A stretch of 64,000 nucleotides of DNA from Croceibacterium soli (GTDB lineage: Bacteria; Pseudomonadota; Alphaproteobacteria; Sphingomonadales; Sphingomonadaceae), in contig NZ_WTYK01000003.1 of the NCBI RefSeq assembly GCF_009828065.1, positions 62,001 through 126,000 on the forward strand, written 5' to 3'. Of the stretch, positions 26,247-35,392 are shown piece by piece. Both the position numbers and the translations under genes were made by a program. Below the pieces are notes generated by a model. That model had not been told where the DNA came from and did no database searches. It saw only the letters and a program-made list of their open reading frames with translations. How positions within the stretch are numbered: the first letter of the stretch is position 1; every line of letters begins with the position of its first letter.

Positions 26247-27142
26247 CCAACGGCCGCGACTATGACGAGGAGCGGCCGATCGACGCCGGTCCTGCCTGGC
26301 TCGGACCGCGGGCGGGAGAGGGCGACATGCCGGCATCGCGCCGGCTGGGCGGCGGCCTGACATTGCGGGCCGTGCTGCCGAACGCGATCACCGCGGCGGC
26401 GCTGTGCTCCGGGCTCACGGGCATCCGCTTCGCGATCGTCGGTGACTGGGAGAAGTCGCTCTTCGCGATCATCCTCGCCGGCGTGCTCGACGGGATCGAC
26501 GGGCGCATTGCCCGCCTGCTCAAGGCGCAGTCGCGCTTCGGCGCCGAGCTCGACAGCCTGGCGGATTCGCTGAGCTTCGGCATGGCGCCGGCGCTGGTGC
26601 TGTTCCTGTGGTCGCTGCAGGACCTGCCGCGGTTCGGCTGGTTCGCCTCGCTCGCTTTCGCCATCTGCTGCGCCTTGCGCCTGGCCCGCTTCAACGCCCG
26701 GATCGACGAGGACGAGCAGCCGCACAAGTCGGCCGGGTTCCTCACCGGCGTGCCCGCACCGGTCGGCGCGGGGCTCGCGTTCCTGCCGATGTACCTGTGG
26801 ATCGCCAGCGGGGAGCCGGTCTTCCGCGAACCCTGGCTGGTGGCCGTCTGGGTCGCGGCGATCGCGTTCCTGATGATCTCCAACCTGGCGACGCTGAGCT
26901 GGGCATCGATCCGCCCGCGTCGTTCGATCAGGCTGGAGGCGATCGCGCTGGCTGGGCTGGTGTTCGCTGCCCTGCTGACCGAGCCCTGGTGGACCCTCGT
27001 CGCGATCTGCGTGGTCTACCTCGCGCTGATGCCGCTGGGGATCGCCAAGTACGCGAAGGTCAGGCGGCAACGAGCCGCCGTTGTCCAGCCGCACGCGGAG
27101 CCGCTGTCCGGAGAGTCCGCCGCGATGCGCGCACCGGACTGA
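26243..27142 (+). CDS. pssA: CDP-diacylglycerol-serine O-phosphatidyltransferase
   Basis: The 299-residue polytopic membrane enzyme makes phosphatidylserine from CDP-diacylglycerol and serine. The CDP-alcohol phosphotransferase signature DG-x2-AR-x8-G-x3-D-x3-D is present, from [12 protein letters not shown] to [15 protein letters not shown] (about residue 89). Several hydrophobic helices follow. The first 40 residues are polar and poorly conserved. It overlaps psd. The 3' end overlaps (83 bp, antiparallel) a small membrane-protein gene on the other strand, if that gene is real. Confidence 0.93.
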   Translation: MTNGRDYDEERPIDAGPAWLGPRAGEGDMPASRRLGGGLTLRAVLPNAITAAALCSGLTGIRFAIVGDWEKSLFAIILAGVLDGIDGRIARLLKAQSRFGAELDSLADSLSFGMAPALVLFLWSLQDLPRFGWFASLAFAICCALRLARFNARIDEDEQPHKSAGFLTGVPAPVGAGLAFLPMYLWIASGEPVFREPWLVAVWVAAIAFLMISNLATLSWASIRPRRSIRLEAIALAGLVFAALLTEPWWTLVAICVVYLALMPLGIAKYAKVRRQRAAVVQPHAEPLSGESAAMRAPD

Positions 27143-27335
27143 AGCCTGGATCGACGTACGGGTGGGCGAGCGCCCGTCCGTGCCTGATCGTCACCCAGCG
27201 TTCGTCCCGGCACTCGGCGAGTTGCCGGCGCAGCGATGCCGCGGCGGCGATCCCCTTCGCCAGCGATGCCGCGATGACGGTGACGGCCAGCAGGGCGGCG
27301 GCGGTGAAGGCAACGGTCAAAAACGCTGTGAACAT
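27060..27335 (-). CDS. Small membrane protein downstream of tandem LexA-type boxes
   Basis: The product has 91 residues from 27335. One strong N-terminal hydrophobic helix (MFTAFLTVAFTAAALLAVTVIAAS) is followed by a basic cytoplasmic segment (RRQLAECRDERWVTIRHGR) and an Arg/Ala/Pro-rich tail. I believe similar proteins occur in other Sphingomonadales, but no function is assigned. Two overlapping GTTC-N7-GTTC boxes lie 85-110 bp upstream, so it may be DNA-damage inducible. The lower conservation of the tail, which overlaps pssA, leaves the exact 3' end and reality of the gene moderately uncertain. Confidence 0.55.
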   Translation of the reverse strand: MFTAFLTVAFTAAALLAVTVIAASLAKGIAAAASLRRQLAECRDERWVTIRHGRALAHPYVDPGFSPVRASRRTLRTAAPRAAGQRRLVAA

Positions 27336-27419
27336 CGATCTGCTAACCTTGGCTTTGCTCCCGAGCCGAAGGCGGCTGTGGGGAGGCCTGTGGAGAACTT
27401 GTGGACGAATCACCGTTCG

Positions 27420-27445
27420 GTTCGTTCCTTGTTCCCTGTTTGTTC
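27420..27445. promoter_or_regulatory. Two overlapping LexA (SOS) boxes
   Basis: GTTC occurs at 27420, 27431 and 27442, exactly 11 bp apart, giving two overlapping copies of the alphaproteobacterial LexA box GTTC-N7-GTTC. The nearest start codon reading away is that of the small membrane protein on the minus strand at 27335. On the plus strand no gene starts before rpsB (27965). Confidence 0.6.
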
Positions 27446-27964
27446 CTATTTATCAAGTCTGCAGACGGCAGGGTATGCGCTGTGGTGCTGCCTCAACGGC
27501 ATCACCCGTCTCTCCTTCTTTCCTTCTCGTCACCCTGAACTTGTTTCAGGGCCCATTTCGCCGCTGGGGCGGAGCTTCCCAAGGGCATGGCGCGACCGCT
27601 CGCACCCTTGCGGGAGCAACGGTCCAGGCTGAGCTATGGATGCTGAAACGAGTTCAGCATGACGGAGGAAGCGAGGGGGAGGAGAACCTTCATCATCCCG
27701 CCCAAATTGCTCGAGCGTCCATGGGGCCTTCCGGCGCAGGTCCGCACGGGTGGAGCAATGGGCCCTGAACCGAGTTCAGGGTGACGGCTGCGAATTGAGG
27801 GTGGATTTCCCGCGCGATCGCCGCTACAGGCGGCCCCGCCCAAAGGTCCGGTTTCCGGCCCCGGAGGCAAATTCACATGGAAGGCACGTTCACACCGGTG
27901 CCCCAGCGGGACGCTCCGCAGGGTTCCAGCGCTTTCCAGAGGCATAACCGGAAGGAATTTACTT
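27446..27964. other. Repeat-bearing leader region upstream of rpsB
   Basis: These 519 bp contain no credible gene. They hold two repeat units of family A (27528-27665 and 27752-27787) and then about 170 bp leading into rpsB, which should contain its promoter and perhaps a leader for S2 autoregulation. GGAAGG lies shortly before the rpsB start. Confidence 0.55.
27528..27665. repeat. Family A palindromic repeat
   Basis: The unit opens with CCCTGAACTTGTTTCAGGG and closes with ATGCTGAAACGAGTTCAGCAT, the same outer hairpins as at 5.4 kb, but with an unrelated internal spacer of about 90 bp. A further single hairpin of the family (CCTGAACCGAGTTCAGG) lies at 27764-27780. Confidence 0.8.
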
Positions 27965-28735
27965 ATGGCGGCTCCCACCGTCTCCATGCAGCAATTGATC
28001 GAGGCCGGCGCACACTTCGGCCACCAGACCCACCGCTGGAACCCGCGCATGAAGCCGTACATCTTCGGCGCGCGCAACGGTGTCCACATCATCGATCTGT
28101 CGCAGACCGTGCCGCTGTTCGCGCGCGCTCTCGACTTCGTGCAGTCGACCGTTCGCGCGGGCGGCAAGGTCCTGTTCGTCGGCACCAAGCGCCAGGCGCA
28201 GGAGCCGATCGCCGAGGCAGCCCGCCGCAGCGGCCAGCACTTCGTCAACCACCGCTGGCTCGGCGGCATGCTGACCAATTGGAAGACCATTTCCGGTTCG
28301 ATCCGCCGCCTCAAGAGCCTCGAAGAGCAGCTTTCGGGCGACACTTCGGGCCTGACCAAGAAGGAAGTCCTCCAGCTCACGCGCGAGAAGGACAAGCTCG
28401 AGATGTCGCTCGGCGGCATTCGCGACATGGGCGGCATTCCGGACGTGATGTTCGTGATCGATGCCAACAAGGAAGAGCTGGCGATCAAGGAAGCCAACGT
28501 GCTCGGCATCCCGGTCGTCGCCGTTCTCGACTCGAACGTCGATCCGTCGGGCATCGCGTTCCCGATCCCGGGTAACGACGACGCCAGCCGCGCCGTCCGC
28601 CTGTACTGCGACGCGATCGCCGAAGCCGCCACCAGCGGCCGCGGCGCGGGCGTGGTCGATTCGGGCGCGGACTTCGGTTCGATGGAGCAGCCGCCGGCCG
28701 AAGCAGTGGCCGCGGAAGCCCCCGCCCAGGCCTAA
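27965..28735 (+). CDS. rpsB: 30S ribosomal protein S2
   Basis: The 256-residue S2 protein is full length. It begins [20 protein letters not shown] and contains [19 protein letters not shown], the family signature [10 protein letters not shown], and [20 protein letters not shown]. The C-terminal Ala/Glu tail is typical for the class. It is followed by tsf in the usual order rpsB-tsf-pyrH-frr. Confidence 0.97.
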   Translation: MAAPTVSMQQLIEAGAHFGHQTHRWNPRMKPYIFGARNGVHIIDLSQTVPLFARALDFVQSTVRAGGKVLFVGTKRQAQEPIAEAARRSGQHFVNHRWLGGMLTNWKTISGSIRRLKSLEEQLSGDTSGLTKKEVLQLTREKDKLEMSLGGIRDMGGIPDVMFVIDANKEELAIKEANVLGIPVVAVLDSNVDPSGIAFPIPGNDDASRAVRLYCDAIAEAATSGRGAGVVDSGADFGSMEQPPAEAVAAEAPAQA

Positions 28736-28819
28736 AGCCCGGCCGCATTGCGATCCGTGCGCCGGGCCCCGAGTTCGAGGCCCGGCGCACGACCATTTCT
28801 ATTTCAAGAGGACAGTATC

Positions 28820-29746
28820 ATGGCTGCTTACACCGCCGCTGATGTGAAGGCCCTGCGCGAGAAGACCGGCGCGGGCATGATGGACTGCAAGAAGGCGCTC
28901 GCCGACACCAATGGCGACGTGGAGGCCGCGGTCGACGCGCTCCGCGCCAAGGGTCTCGCCGCCGCCGCCAAGAAGTCGAGCCGCACCGCGGCCGAAGGCC
29001 TCGTGGGCGTGGCCGTCAACGGCACCCGCGGCGTCGCGGTCGAGGTCAACTCGGAAACCGACTTCGTCGCCAAGAACGACCAGTTCCAGGATTTCGTGCG
29101 CAAGGCCACCGAAGTCGCGCTGACGCTCGGCTCGAATGACGTCGACGCGCTTAAGTCGGCTGCTTATCCCGACGGCGGCACCGTCGGCGAGAAGCTGACC
29201 GACAACGTCGCGACGATCGGCGAGAACCAGCAGATCCGCCGGATCAAGAGCGTATCCGTCTCGCAGGGCATGATCGTGCCTTACATGCACAACGCGCAGG
29301 CCGCGAACCTTGGCAAGATCGGCGTGCTCGTTGCGCTCGAGAGCTCGGCCGGCGCCGACGTGCTCGAGCCGCTCGGCAAGCAGCTGGCGATGCACATCGC
29401 CGCCGCTTTCCCGCAGGCGCTCGACGCCGACAGCCTCGATCCCGAAGTGATCGAGCGCGAGCGCAAGGTCGCTGCCGAGAAGGCCGCGGAGAGCGGCAAG
29501 CCGGCTGAAGTGCAGGAAAAGATGGTCGACGGCGCGGTGAAGAAGTTCGCCAAGGAAAACGCGCTGCTCAGCCAGCTGTTCGTGATGGACAACAAGACCG
29601 CCATTGCCGACGTCGTCGCCAAGGCAGGCAAGGATGCCGGCACGGAGATCGTGCTGAAGGACTATGCCCGCTTCCAGCTCGGCGAAGGCATCGAGAAGGA
29701 AGAGAGCGACTTCGCCGCGGAAGTCGCCGCCGCGGTCAAGGGCTGA
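28820..29746 (+). CDS. tsf: Elongation factor Ts
   Basis: The 308-residue nucleotide-exchange factor for EF-Tu carries the N-terminal UBA-like signature [19 protein letters not shown] and the second signature [13 protein letters not shown]. Length and ends match EF-Ts. The ATG at 28820, with AAGAGGA upstream, is preferred over the longer in-frame start at 28748. A terminator follows 27 bp after the stop. Confidence 0.97.
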   Translation: MAAYTAADVKALREKTGAGMMDCKKALADTNGDVEAAVDALRAKGLAAAAKKSSRTAAEGLVGVAVNGTRGVAVEVNSETDFVAKNDQFQDFVRKATEVALTLGSNDVDALKSAAYPDGGTVGEKLTDNVATIGENQQIRRIKSVSVSQGMIVPYMHNAQAANLGKIGVLVALESSAGADVLEPLGKQLAMHIAAAFPQALDADSLDPEVIERERKVAAEKAAESGKPAEVQEKMVDGAVKKFAKENALLSQLFVMDNKTAIADVVAKAGKDAGTEIVLKDYARFQLGEGIEKEESDFAAEVAAAVKG

Positions 29747-29772
29747 GCCCTCTTTCAGCGACAGGCTTCAGG

Positions 29773-29806
29773 AAGGCCGCCGGACTTCGGTTCGGCGGCC
29801 TTTTCC
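29773..29806 (+). terminator. Rho-independent terminator after tsf
   Basis: AAGGCCGCCG pairs with CGGCGGCCTT around a short loop and is followed by TTTCC. It lies 27 bp after the tsf stop and separates rpsB-tsf from pyrH. Confidence 0.85.
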
Positions 29807-29882
29807 GTGCATGGGCCCACTTGGCACTGTGATCGCGCGCTCTATAAGGGCGCAGCCCAGCGCCCCGGAGGTCTCCCCGTTC

Positions 29883-30605
29883 ATGCCAATGCCGCCAGTC
29901 AAACGCGTTCTGCTCAAGCTCTCGGGCGAAGTGCTTATGGGCGATCAGCAATTTGGCATCGATCCGAAGTTTGTGAGCGAATTGGCCAAGGAAGTGAAGG
30001 CGGCCAAGGAAACCGGGCTGGAAATCTGCCTGGTGATCGGCGGCGGCAACATCTTCCGCGGAATGGCCGGCGCGGCACAAGGGATGGACCGCGCCCAGGC
30101 GGATTACATGGGCATGCTGGCCACGGTCATGAACGCCCTCGCGATGCAGAGCGCGCTGGAGCAGCTCGGCGTGCCCACCCGGGTGCAGTCGGCGATTCAG
30201 ATGAACGAGGTCTGCGAGCCGGTCGTGCGCCGGCGGGCGGAGCGGCACTTGGAGAAGGGCCGCATCGTGATCTTCGCCGCCGGCGTCGGCAGCCCTTACT
30301 TCACCACCGACAGCGGCGCCGCCCTGCGGGCCGCGGAAATGCGCTGCGACGCGCTGCTGAAAGGCACCAGCGTCGATGGGGTCTACGATTCGGACCCGAA
30401 GAAGAATCCCGCTGCCAAGCGTTTCGATACCGTGAGTTACGATCGAGTCCTGGCAGACAACCTCAAGGTCATGGACGCCTCCGCCGTGGCGCTGTGCCGC
30501 GATAACGCCATTCCCATCGTGGTCTTCTCGATCCGCGAGAAGGGCAACCTGGCGCGCGTGCTGGCGGGCGAGGGCGTTCAGACGATAGTGCAGAAGGAAG
30601 CCTGA
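29883..30605 (+). CDS. pyrH: Uridylate kinase
   Basis: The 240-residue UMP kinase of the amino-acid kinase fold carries [23 protein letters not shown], the UMP-binding GTGNPYFTTD-like segment (here [17 protein letters not shown]) and [12 protein letters not shown]. It phosphorylates UMP to UDP for RNA, DNA and UDP-sugar synthesis. ATG at 29883 or 29889. It is followed after 2 bp by frr. Confidence 0.96.
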   Translation: MPMPPVKRVLLKLSGEVLMGDQQFGIDPKFVSELAKEVKAAKETGLEICLVIGGGNIFRGMAGAAQGMDRAQADYMGMLATVMNALAMQSALEQLGVPTRVQSAIQMNEVCEPVVRRRAERHLEKGRIVIFAAGVGSPYFTTDSGAALRAAEMRCDALLKGTSVDGVYDSDPKKNPAAKRFDTVSYDRVLADNLKVMDASAVALCRDNAIPIVVFSIREKGNLARVLAGEGVQTIVQKEA

Positions 30606-30607
30606 CA

Positions 30608-31165
30608 ATGGCGAAGTACGACAAGGCCGATATCGAACGGCGCATGCAGGGCGCGGTGGAAAGCCTCAAGGGCGATCTCGCCGGCCTTCGGACCGGGCGG
30701 GCCAACACCCACTTGCTCGATCCCGTGCAGGTCGACGTTTACGGCGCGATGATGCCGCTGAACCAAGTCGCGACCGTCTCCGCGCCGGAGCCGCGCATGC
30801 TGAGCGTGCAGGTCTGGGACCGGGCCAACGTCAGCGCGGTCGAGAAAGGCATTGCCCATGCCAACCTCGGCCTCAACCCGATGATCGACGGCCAGACCCT
30901 GCGCCTGCCGCTGCCCGACCTCACGGAGGAGCGCCGCAAGGAGCTCGCCAAGCTCGCCGGCAAGTATGCGGAGAACGCCAAGATCGCGATCCGCAACGTC
31001 CGCCGCGACGGCATGGAAGCGCTCAAGGAAGACGAGAAGAAGAAGGTCATCTCCGAAGACGACCGCAAGCGCGCCGAGGACGACGTCCAGAAGCTGACCG
31101 ACAAGTACGTCGCCGAAGCCGACGCCGCCGCCGCGCAGAAGGAAAAGGAAATCCTCACCCAGTGA
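30608..31165 (+). CDS. frr: Ribosome recycling factor
   Basis: This is 185 residues, the standard RRF length. It contains LAGLRTGRANTHLLDPVQVDVYG, the ISVQ-like RMLSVQVWDR, PLPDLTEERRKELAK and RRDGMEAL, the known hallmarks. With EF-G it splits the post-termination ribosome. It sits 2 bp after pyrH and is separated from uppS by a palindromic repeat. Confidence 0.97.
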   Translation: MAKYDKADIERRMQGAVESLKGDLAGLRTGRANTHLLDPVQVDVYGAMMPLNQVATVSAPEPRMLSVQVWDRANVSAVEKGIAHANLGLNPMIDGQTLRLPLPDLTEERRKELAKLAGKYAENAKIAIRNVRRDGMEALKEDEKKKVISEDDRKRAEDDVQKLTDKYVAEADAAAAQKEKEILTQ

Positions 31166-31182
31166 TGGAAGGGGCAGGCCCA

Positions 31183-31327
31183 ATCCCCTCCTCTTCAGAG
31201 GAGGGGCAGTGAGACTTGGCGAACCGAAGGTGAGCCTAGTCGCAGCGGGGTGGTGCGCGGCGCAAACCGACCTCTCTGCGGTAAGCCACCACCCCCCGGC
31301 CCCCTCCTCTGAAGAGGAGGGGGAGTG
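31183..31327. repeat. Palindromic repeat unit between frr and uppS
   Basis: A 145-bp unit is bounded by CCCCTCCTCTTCAGAGGAGGGG at the left and the matching CCCCCTCCTCTGAAGAGGAG at the right, with internal complementary arms (GGGGTGGTG and CCACCACCCC). Its right end, AGGAGGGGGAGTG, directly precedes the uppS ATG and contains the only visible Shine-Dalgarno of that gene. Confidence 0.8.
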
Positions 31328-32014
<687 letters not shown>

Positions 32015-32017
32015 GGT

Positions 32018-32195
32018 AATCCTCCCCGGGACGGGGCGCTCCGCTATGGAAGGCGCCAGTCAAATCCTCCCCGGGACGGGGAGGGGGACCATCCGAAGGA
32101 TGGTGGAGGGGGCCCGGCGGGACCTCCGAGGTCGCGCTGGGACCCCTCCGTCAGCCGCCTGCGGCGTCTGCCACCTCCCCGTACCGGGGAGGATC
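32018..32195. repeat. Family C repeats between uppS and cdsA
   Basis: A partial copy (TAATCCTCCCCGGGACGGGG) lies at 32018-32037, followed by a full unit at 32062-32195 that opens AATCCTCCCCGGGACGGGGAG and closes CCTCCCCGTACCGGGGAGG. The closing arm, GGGGAGGATCTG, runs directly into the cdsA start codon. Confidence 0.85.
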
Positions 32196-32197
32196 TG

Positions 32198-32965
32198 ATG
32201 AAGGACGAGACTCCGATCACGCCCCCTGAGCGCCGCCGCGACCGGCTGAAGCGCCACATGGCGGTGCCTTACGCGGTGCGGACTTCGGACTTGCCGGTGC
32301 GCGTCGCTTCGGCGGCGGTCATGCTGCTGCTGGCCGGGGCGGCGTTCGCCTTCGGCGGGGAGGTGCTCGACACGTTCATCGTGGTCGTCGGGCTCGCCTG
32401 CTTCGTCGAGCTCGTCCTCCTCGTCTCCCGCGCGACGCCCAGCGTGCCTTATCGGCTCGCCGCCATCACCGCCGGCGCGGTCTACATCGCGCTTGCCGCC
32501 GGCATCCTGACCGGGGCCGGGGACTTCCTGATCGTCCTGGTGATCGGCGTCACCGTGTTCACCGACACGTTCGCCTATTTCGCCGGGCGGGCGATCGGCG
32601 GACCCAAGATCGCGCCGCGCATCAGCCCGTCCAAGACCTGGGCGGGGCTGTTCGGCGGGATGGCTGGCGCGGCCTTGTGGGTCGTGCTGTGGGTCGTCGC
32701 CATCGAAGGGAACATCGTGGGCCCGCGCTTCGAGCTGGGCCTGACGCTGGACCGCGGCAACCTCGGCCCCGCCGCCCTGCTCGGCGCCGGGCTGGCAGTC
32801 CTCGCGCAGGCGGGCGACTTCTTCGAAAGCTGGCTCAAGCGCCGCGCCGGCGTGAAGGACAGCTCGCGGCTGATCCCCGGCCATGGCGGCGTGTTCGACC
32901 GGGTGGACGGCATGCTGCCGGTGGCCATCGCCGTCGGTCTGATCGCCACGGCCCTGACGCAATGA
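32198..32965 (+). CDS. cdsA: Phosphatidate cytidylyltransferase
   Basis: This 255-residue polytopic membrane enzyme makes CDP-diacylglycerol, the substrate of PssA and PgsA encoded elsewhere in the window. Six or seven hydrophobic helices and the C-terminal signature [25 protein letters not shown] are present, as is [12 protein letters not shown]. The Shine-Dalgarno GGGGAGGA is the terminal arm of the preceding repeat. It overlaps dxr by 4 bp. Confidence 0.95.
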   Translation: MKDETPITPPERRRDRLKRHMAVPYAVRTSDLPVRVASAAVMLLLAGAAFAFGGEVLDTFIVVVGLACFVELVLLVSRATPSVPYRLAAITAGAVYIALAAGILTGAGDFLIVLVIGVTVFTDTFAYFAGRAIGGPKIAPRISPSKTWAGLFGGMAGAALWVVLWVVAIEGNIVGPRFELGLTLDRGNLGPAALLGAGLAVLAQAGDFFESWLKRRAGVKDSSRLIPGHGGVFDRVDGMLPVAIAVGLIATALTQ

Positions 32966-34116
32966 CCCGCTCGATATCGATTCTCGGGGCGACCGGCTCG
33001 GTCGGTTGCTCGACGCTCGACCTCGTGCGGCGCAACCGCGATGACTGGCGGGTCGAGGCGCTGACCGCCAATGGCAACGTCGCCGAACTGGCCGTGCAAG
33101 CCCGTGAGTTCGGCGCCAGGCTGGCCGTCGTGGCGGACGAGGCGCGGCTTCCCGCGTTGCGCGAGGCGCTGGCCGGCAGCGGGATCGAGGCCGCCGGCGG
33201 CCGGGCCGCGCTTTGCGAGGCGGCGGCGCGCGGGGCGGACGTGACTGTCGCCGCGATCGTCGGCTGCGCCGGGCTCGCCCCGGTGATGGCGGCGATCGAG
33301 CAGGGCGGGACCATCGCCCTGGCCAACAAGGAAGCGCTCGTTTCCGCGGGCGAGGTGATGACTGCGGCCGTCGCCCGCCACGGCGCGACGCTGCTGCCGG
33401 TCGACAGCGAGCACAACGCAATCTTCCAATGCCTCGCCGGCGGGGACATCGCCGACGTGCGCTGGATCACGCTTACCGCCAGCGGCGGGCCGTTCCGCAC
33501 CTGGACCGCGGAACAGATCTCCAAGGCCACGCCCGCGCAGGCCGTCGCCCACCCGAACTGGGACATGGGCGCCAAGATCAGCGTGGATTCCGCCACGATG
33601 ATGAACAAAGGGCTGGAGGTGATCGAGGCGCACCACCTGTTCCCAGTCGGGCTCGAGCGGATCCGCATCGTCGTGCATCCCCAAAGCGTTATCCATTCGC
33701 TGGTCGAGTACCGCGACGGATCGACCCTGGCGCAGCTCGGCCCCAGCGACATGCGCGTGCCGATCGCCTCGTGCCTCGCCTGGCCGCGGCGCATGGAAAC
33801 GGCGCTGAAGCCGCTCGACCTGCCGGCCATCGGCACCCTCAGCTTTTTCGCGCCGGACGAGGAGCGCTTCCCGGCCACGCGCCTGGCGCGCGAGGCGGCC
33901 CAGGCCGGCGGAGCAGCGCCCGCGGTGCTCAACGCTGCCAACGAGGTCGCCGTCGCCGCCTTCCTCGCCGGTCAGATCGCGTTCACCGATATTTCGGCAT
34001 TGGTGGCGCAGACCCTTTCCGGCACTCTGCCGCCGGCTCCCCGAACCCTCGAGGACGTTTTCGCGGTGGATGCCGAGGCGCGGGCGCGAGCCGCGGCACA
34101 ACTGGAGCATGCCTGA
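32962..34116 (+). CDS. dxr: 1-deoxy-D-xylulose 5-phosphate reductoisomerase
   Basis: This 384-residue enzyme of the MEP isoprenoid pathway has the NADPH-binding start [33 protein letters not shown], metal ligands in [14 protein letters not shown], the flexible loop [32 protein letters not shown] and [12 protein letters not shown]. The ATG at 32962 overlaps cdsA; the longer frame is not used. It feeds the polyprenyl synthases of this window. Confidence 0.96.
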   Translation: MTRSISILGATGSVGCSTLDLVRRNRDDWRVEALTANGNVAELAVQAREFGARLAVVADEARLPALREALAGSGIEAAGGRAALCEAAARGADVTVAAIVGCAGLAPVMAAIEQGGTIALANKEALVSAGEVMTAAVARHGATLLPVDSEHNAIFQCLAGGDIADVRWITLTASGGPFRTWTAEQISKATPAQAVAHPNWDMGAKISVDSATMMNKGLEVIEAHHLFPVGLERIRIVVHPQSVIHSLVEYRDGSTLAQLGPSDMRVPIASCLAWPRRMETALKPLDLPAIGTLSFFAPDEERFPATRLAREAAQAGGAAPAVLNAANEVAVAAFLAGQIAFTDISALVAQTLSGTLPPAPRTLEDVFAVDAEARARAAAQLEHA

Positions 34117-35233
34117 ATTGTTCGAAACCGTACCCTGGTGGATGTGGATCGTCGGGTTCCTGCTGGTCCTCGGCCCGCTGGTGACGCTGCACGAGCTCGG
34201 CCACTACCTCGTCGGCCGGCTGTTCGGCGTGAAGGCCAATGCGTTCTCCGTCGGCTTCGGCAAGGAACTCGCCGGCTTCACCGACAAGCGCGGCACGCGC
34301 TGGAAGCTCTCGGCCCTGCCGCTCGGCGGCTATGTGCAGTTCGCCGGCGACATGAACCCGGCCAGCCAGCCTAGCGAGGAGTGGCTGTCCCTGCCGCCGG
34401 AAGAGCGGGAGAAGACCTTCCAGGCCAAGCCCCTGTGGCAGCGCGCCCTGATCGTGTTCGCCGGCCCGGCGATGAACTTCGCGATCGCCATCGCCATCCT
34501 TGCGGCCTTCAACTTCGCTTACGGCAAGCTGGAGGTCCCGCCCGTCGTCGCGGCGGTCCAGGAAGACAGCGCGGCCGAACGGATCGGCCTCGAGCCCGGC
34601 GACCGTTTCGTGGAAGTCGACGGCCAGCCCATCGAGAGCTTCAACGAACTGCGCTCGATCGTCGCGCCGAACCCGGGCGAAACGCTCGACATGGTCATCC
34701 AACGTGGCGACGAACTGCGGAAAGTACGCTTCGAAGTCCCGACACTTGTCGAGCGCGACCGGTTCGGCAACGAATACAAGATCGGGCTGCTCGGCGTGGC
34801 GTCGGACGGCGGCGAGCTGGTGCCTGTTGGGCCCGGCGAGGCGCTCGTCCTGGGCGTGCAGCAGACCGGCGAAACTGTCGAACTGATGGTGCTGGGGATC
34901 TGGCAGATCGTCACCGGCCGCCGTTCGGTGGAGGAACTGGGCGGCCCGATCAAGATCGCCAAGTATTCGGGCGAGCAGCTCAGCCTCGGCTGGCGCCAGT
35001 TCGTCAGCTTCGCCGCGCTGATCTCAATTAACTTGGCATTCATTAACCTGTTGCCAATCCCGGCGCTCGACGGCGGGCATCTGGCTTTCTACGCGGCGGA
35101 GGCGGTTCGCCGGAAGCCGGCAAGCCCGCGCAGTCAGGAATGGGCGTTCCGCACCGGTCTGGCTTTCGTGCTGGCGCTGATGCTGTTCGTGACGATCAAC
35201 GACATCGTTTCGCTGCCGATCCTCGGCGGCTAG
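34109..35233 (+). CDS. rseP: RseP site-2 membrane zinc protease
   Basis: The 374-residue intramembrane metalloprotease has zinc ligands HELGH in the first membrane helix (about residue 26) and the third ligand in LLPIPALDGGH near the C terminus. One PDZ domain lies between (about 130-205). It cleaves anti-sigma factors and remnant signal peptides during envelope stress. It overlaps dxr by 8 bp and is followed by bamA, whose misfolded clients trigger this pathway in other bacteria. Confidence 0.94.
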   Translation: MPELFETVPWWMWIVGFLLVLGPLVTLHELGHYLVGRLFGVKANAFSVGFGKELAGFTDKRGTRWKLSALPLGGYVQFAGDMNPASQPSEEWLSLPPEEREKTFQAKPLWQRALIVFAGPAMNFAIAIAILAAFNFAYGKLEVPPVVAAVQEDSAAERIGLEPGDRFVEVDGQPIESFNELRSIVAPNPGETLDMVIQRGDELRKVRFEVPTLVERDRFGNEYKIGLLGVASDGGELVPVGPGEALVLGVQQTGETVELMVLGIWQIVTGRRSVEELGGPIKIAKYSGEQLSLGWRQFVSFAALISINLAFINLLPIPALDGGHLAFYAAEAVRRKPASPRSQEWAFRTGLAFVLALMLFVTINDIVSLPILGG

Positions 35234-35392
35234 GCGGGGATAAGGAAGCACACGGCGCGCGCTACACCGGCATGATCGCTTGATTGGCCACGCCGCATCG
35301 GGCAATGGCGCGGTCTGCCACGCCGCCGCGGGATCGAGCCCGCGCGGGCGCGGCGCGGAAATGCCGCGAATGGCGCGCACAGTGTCGAACGA

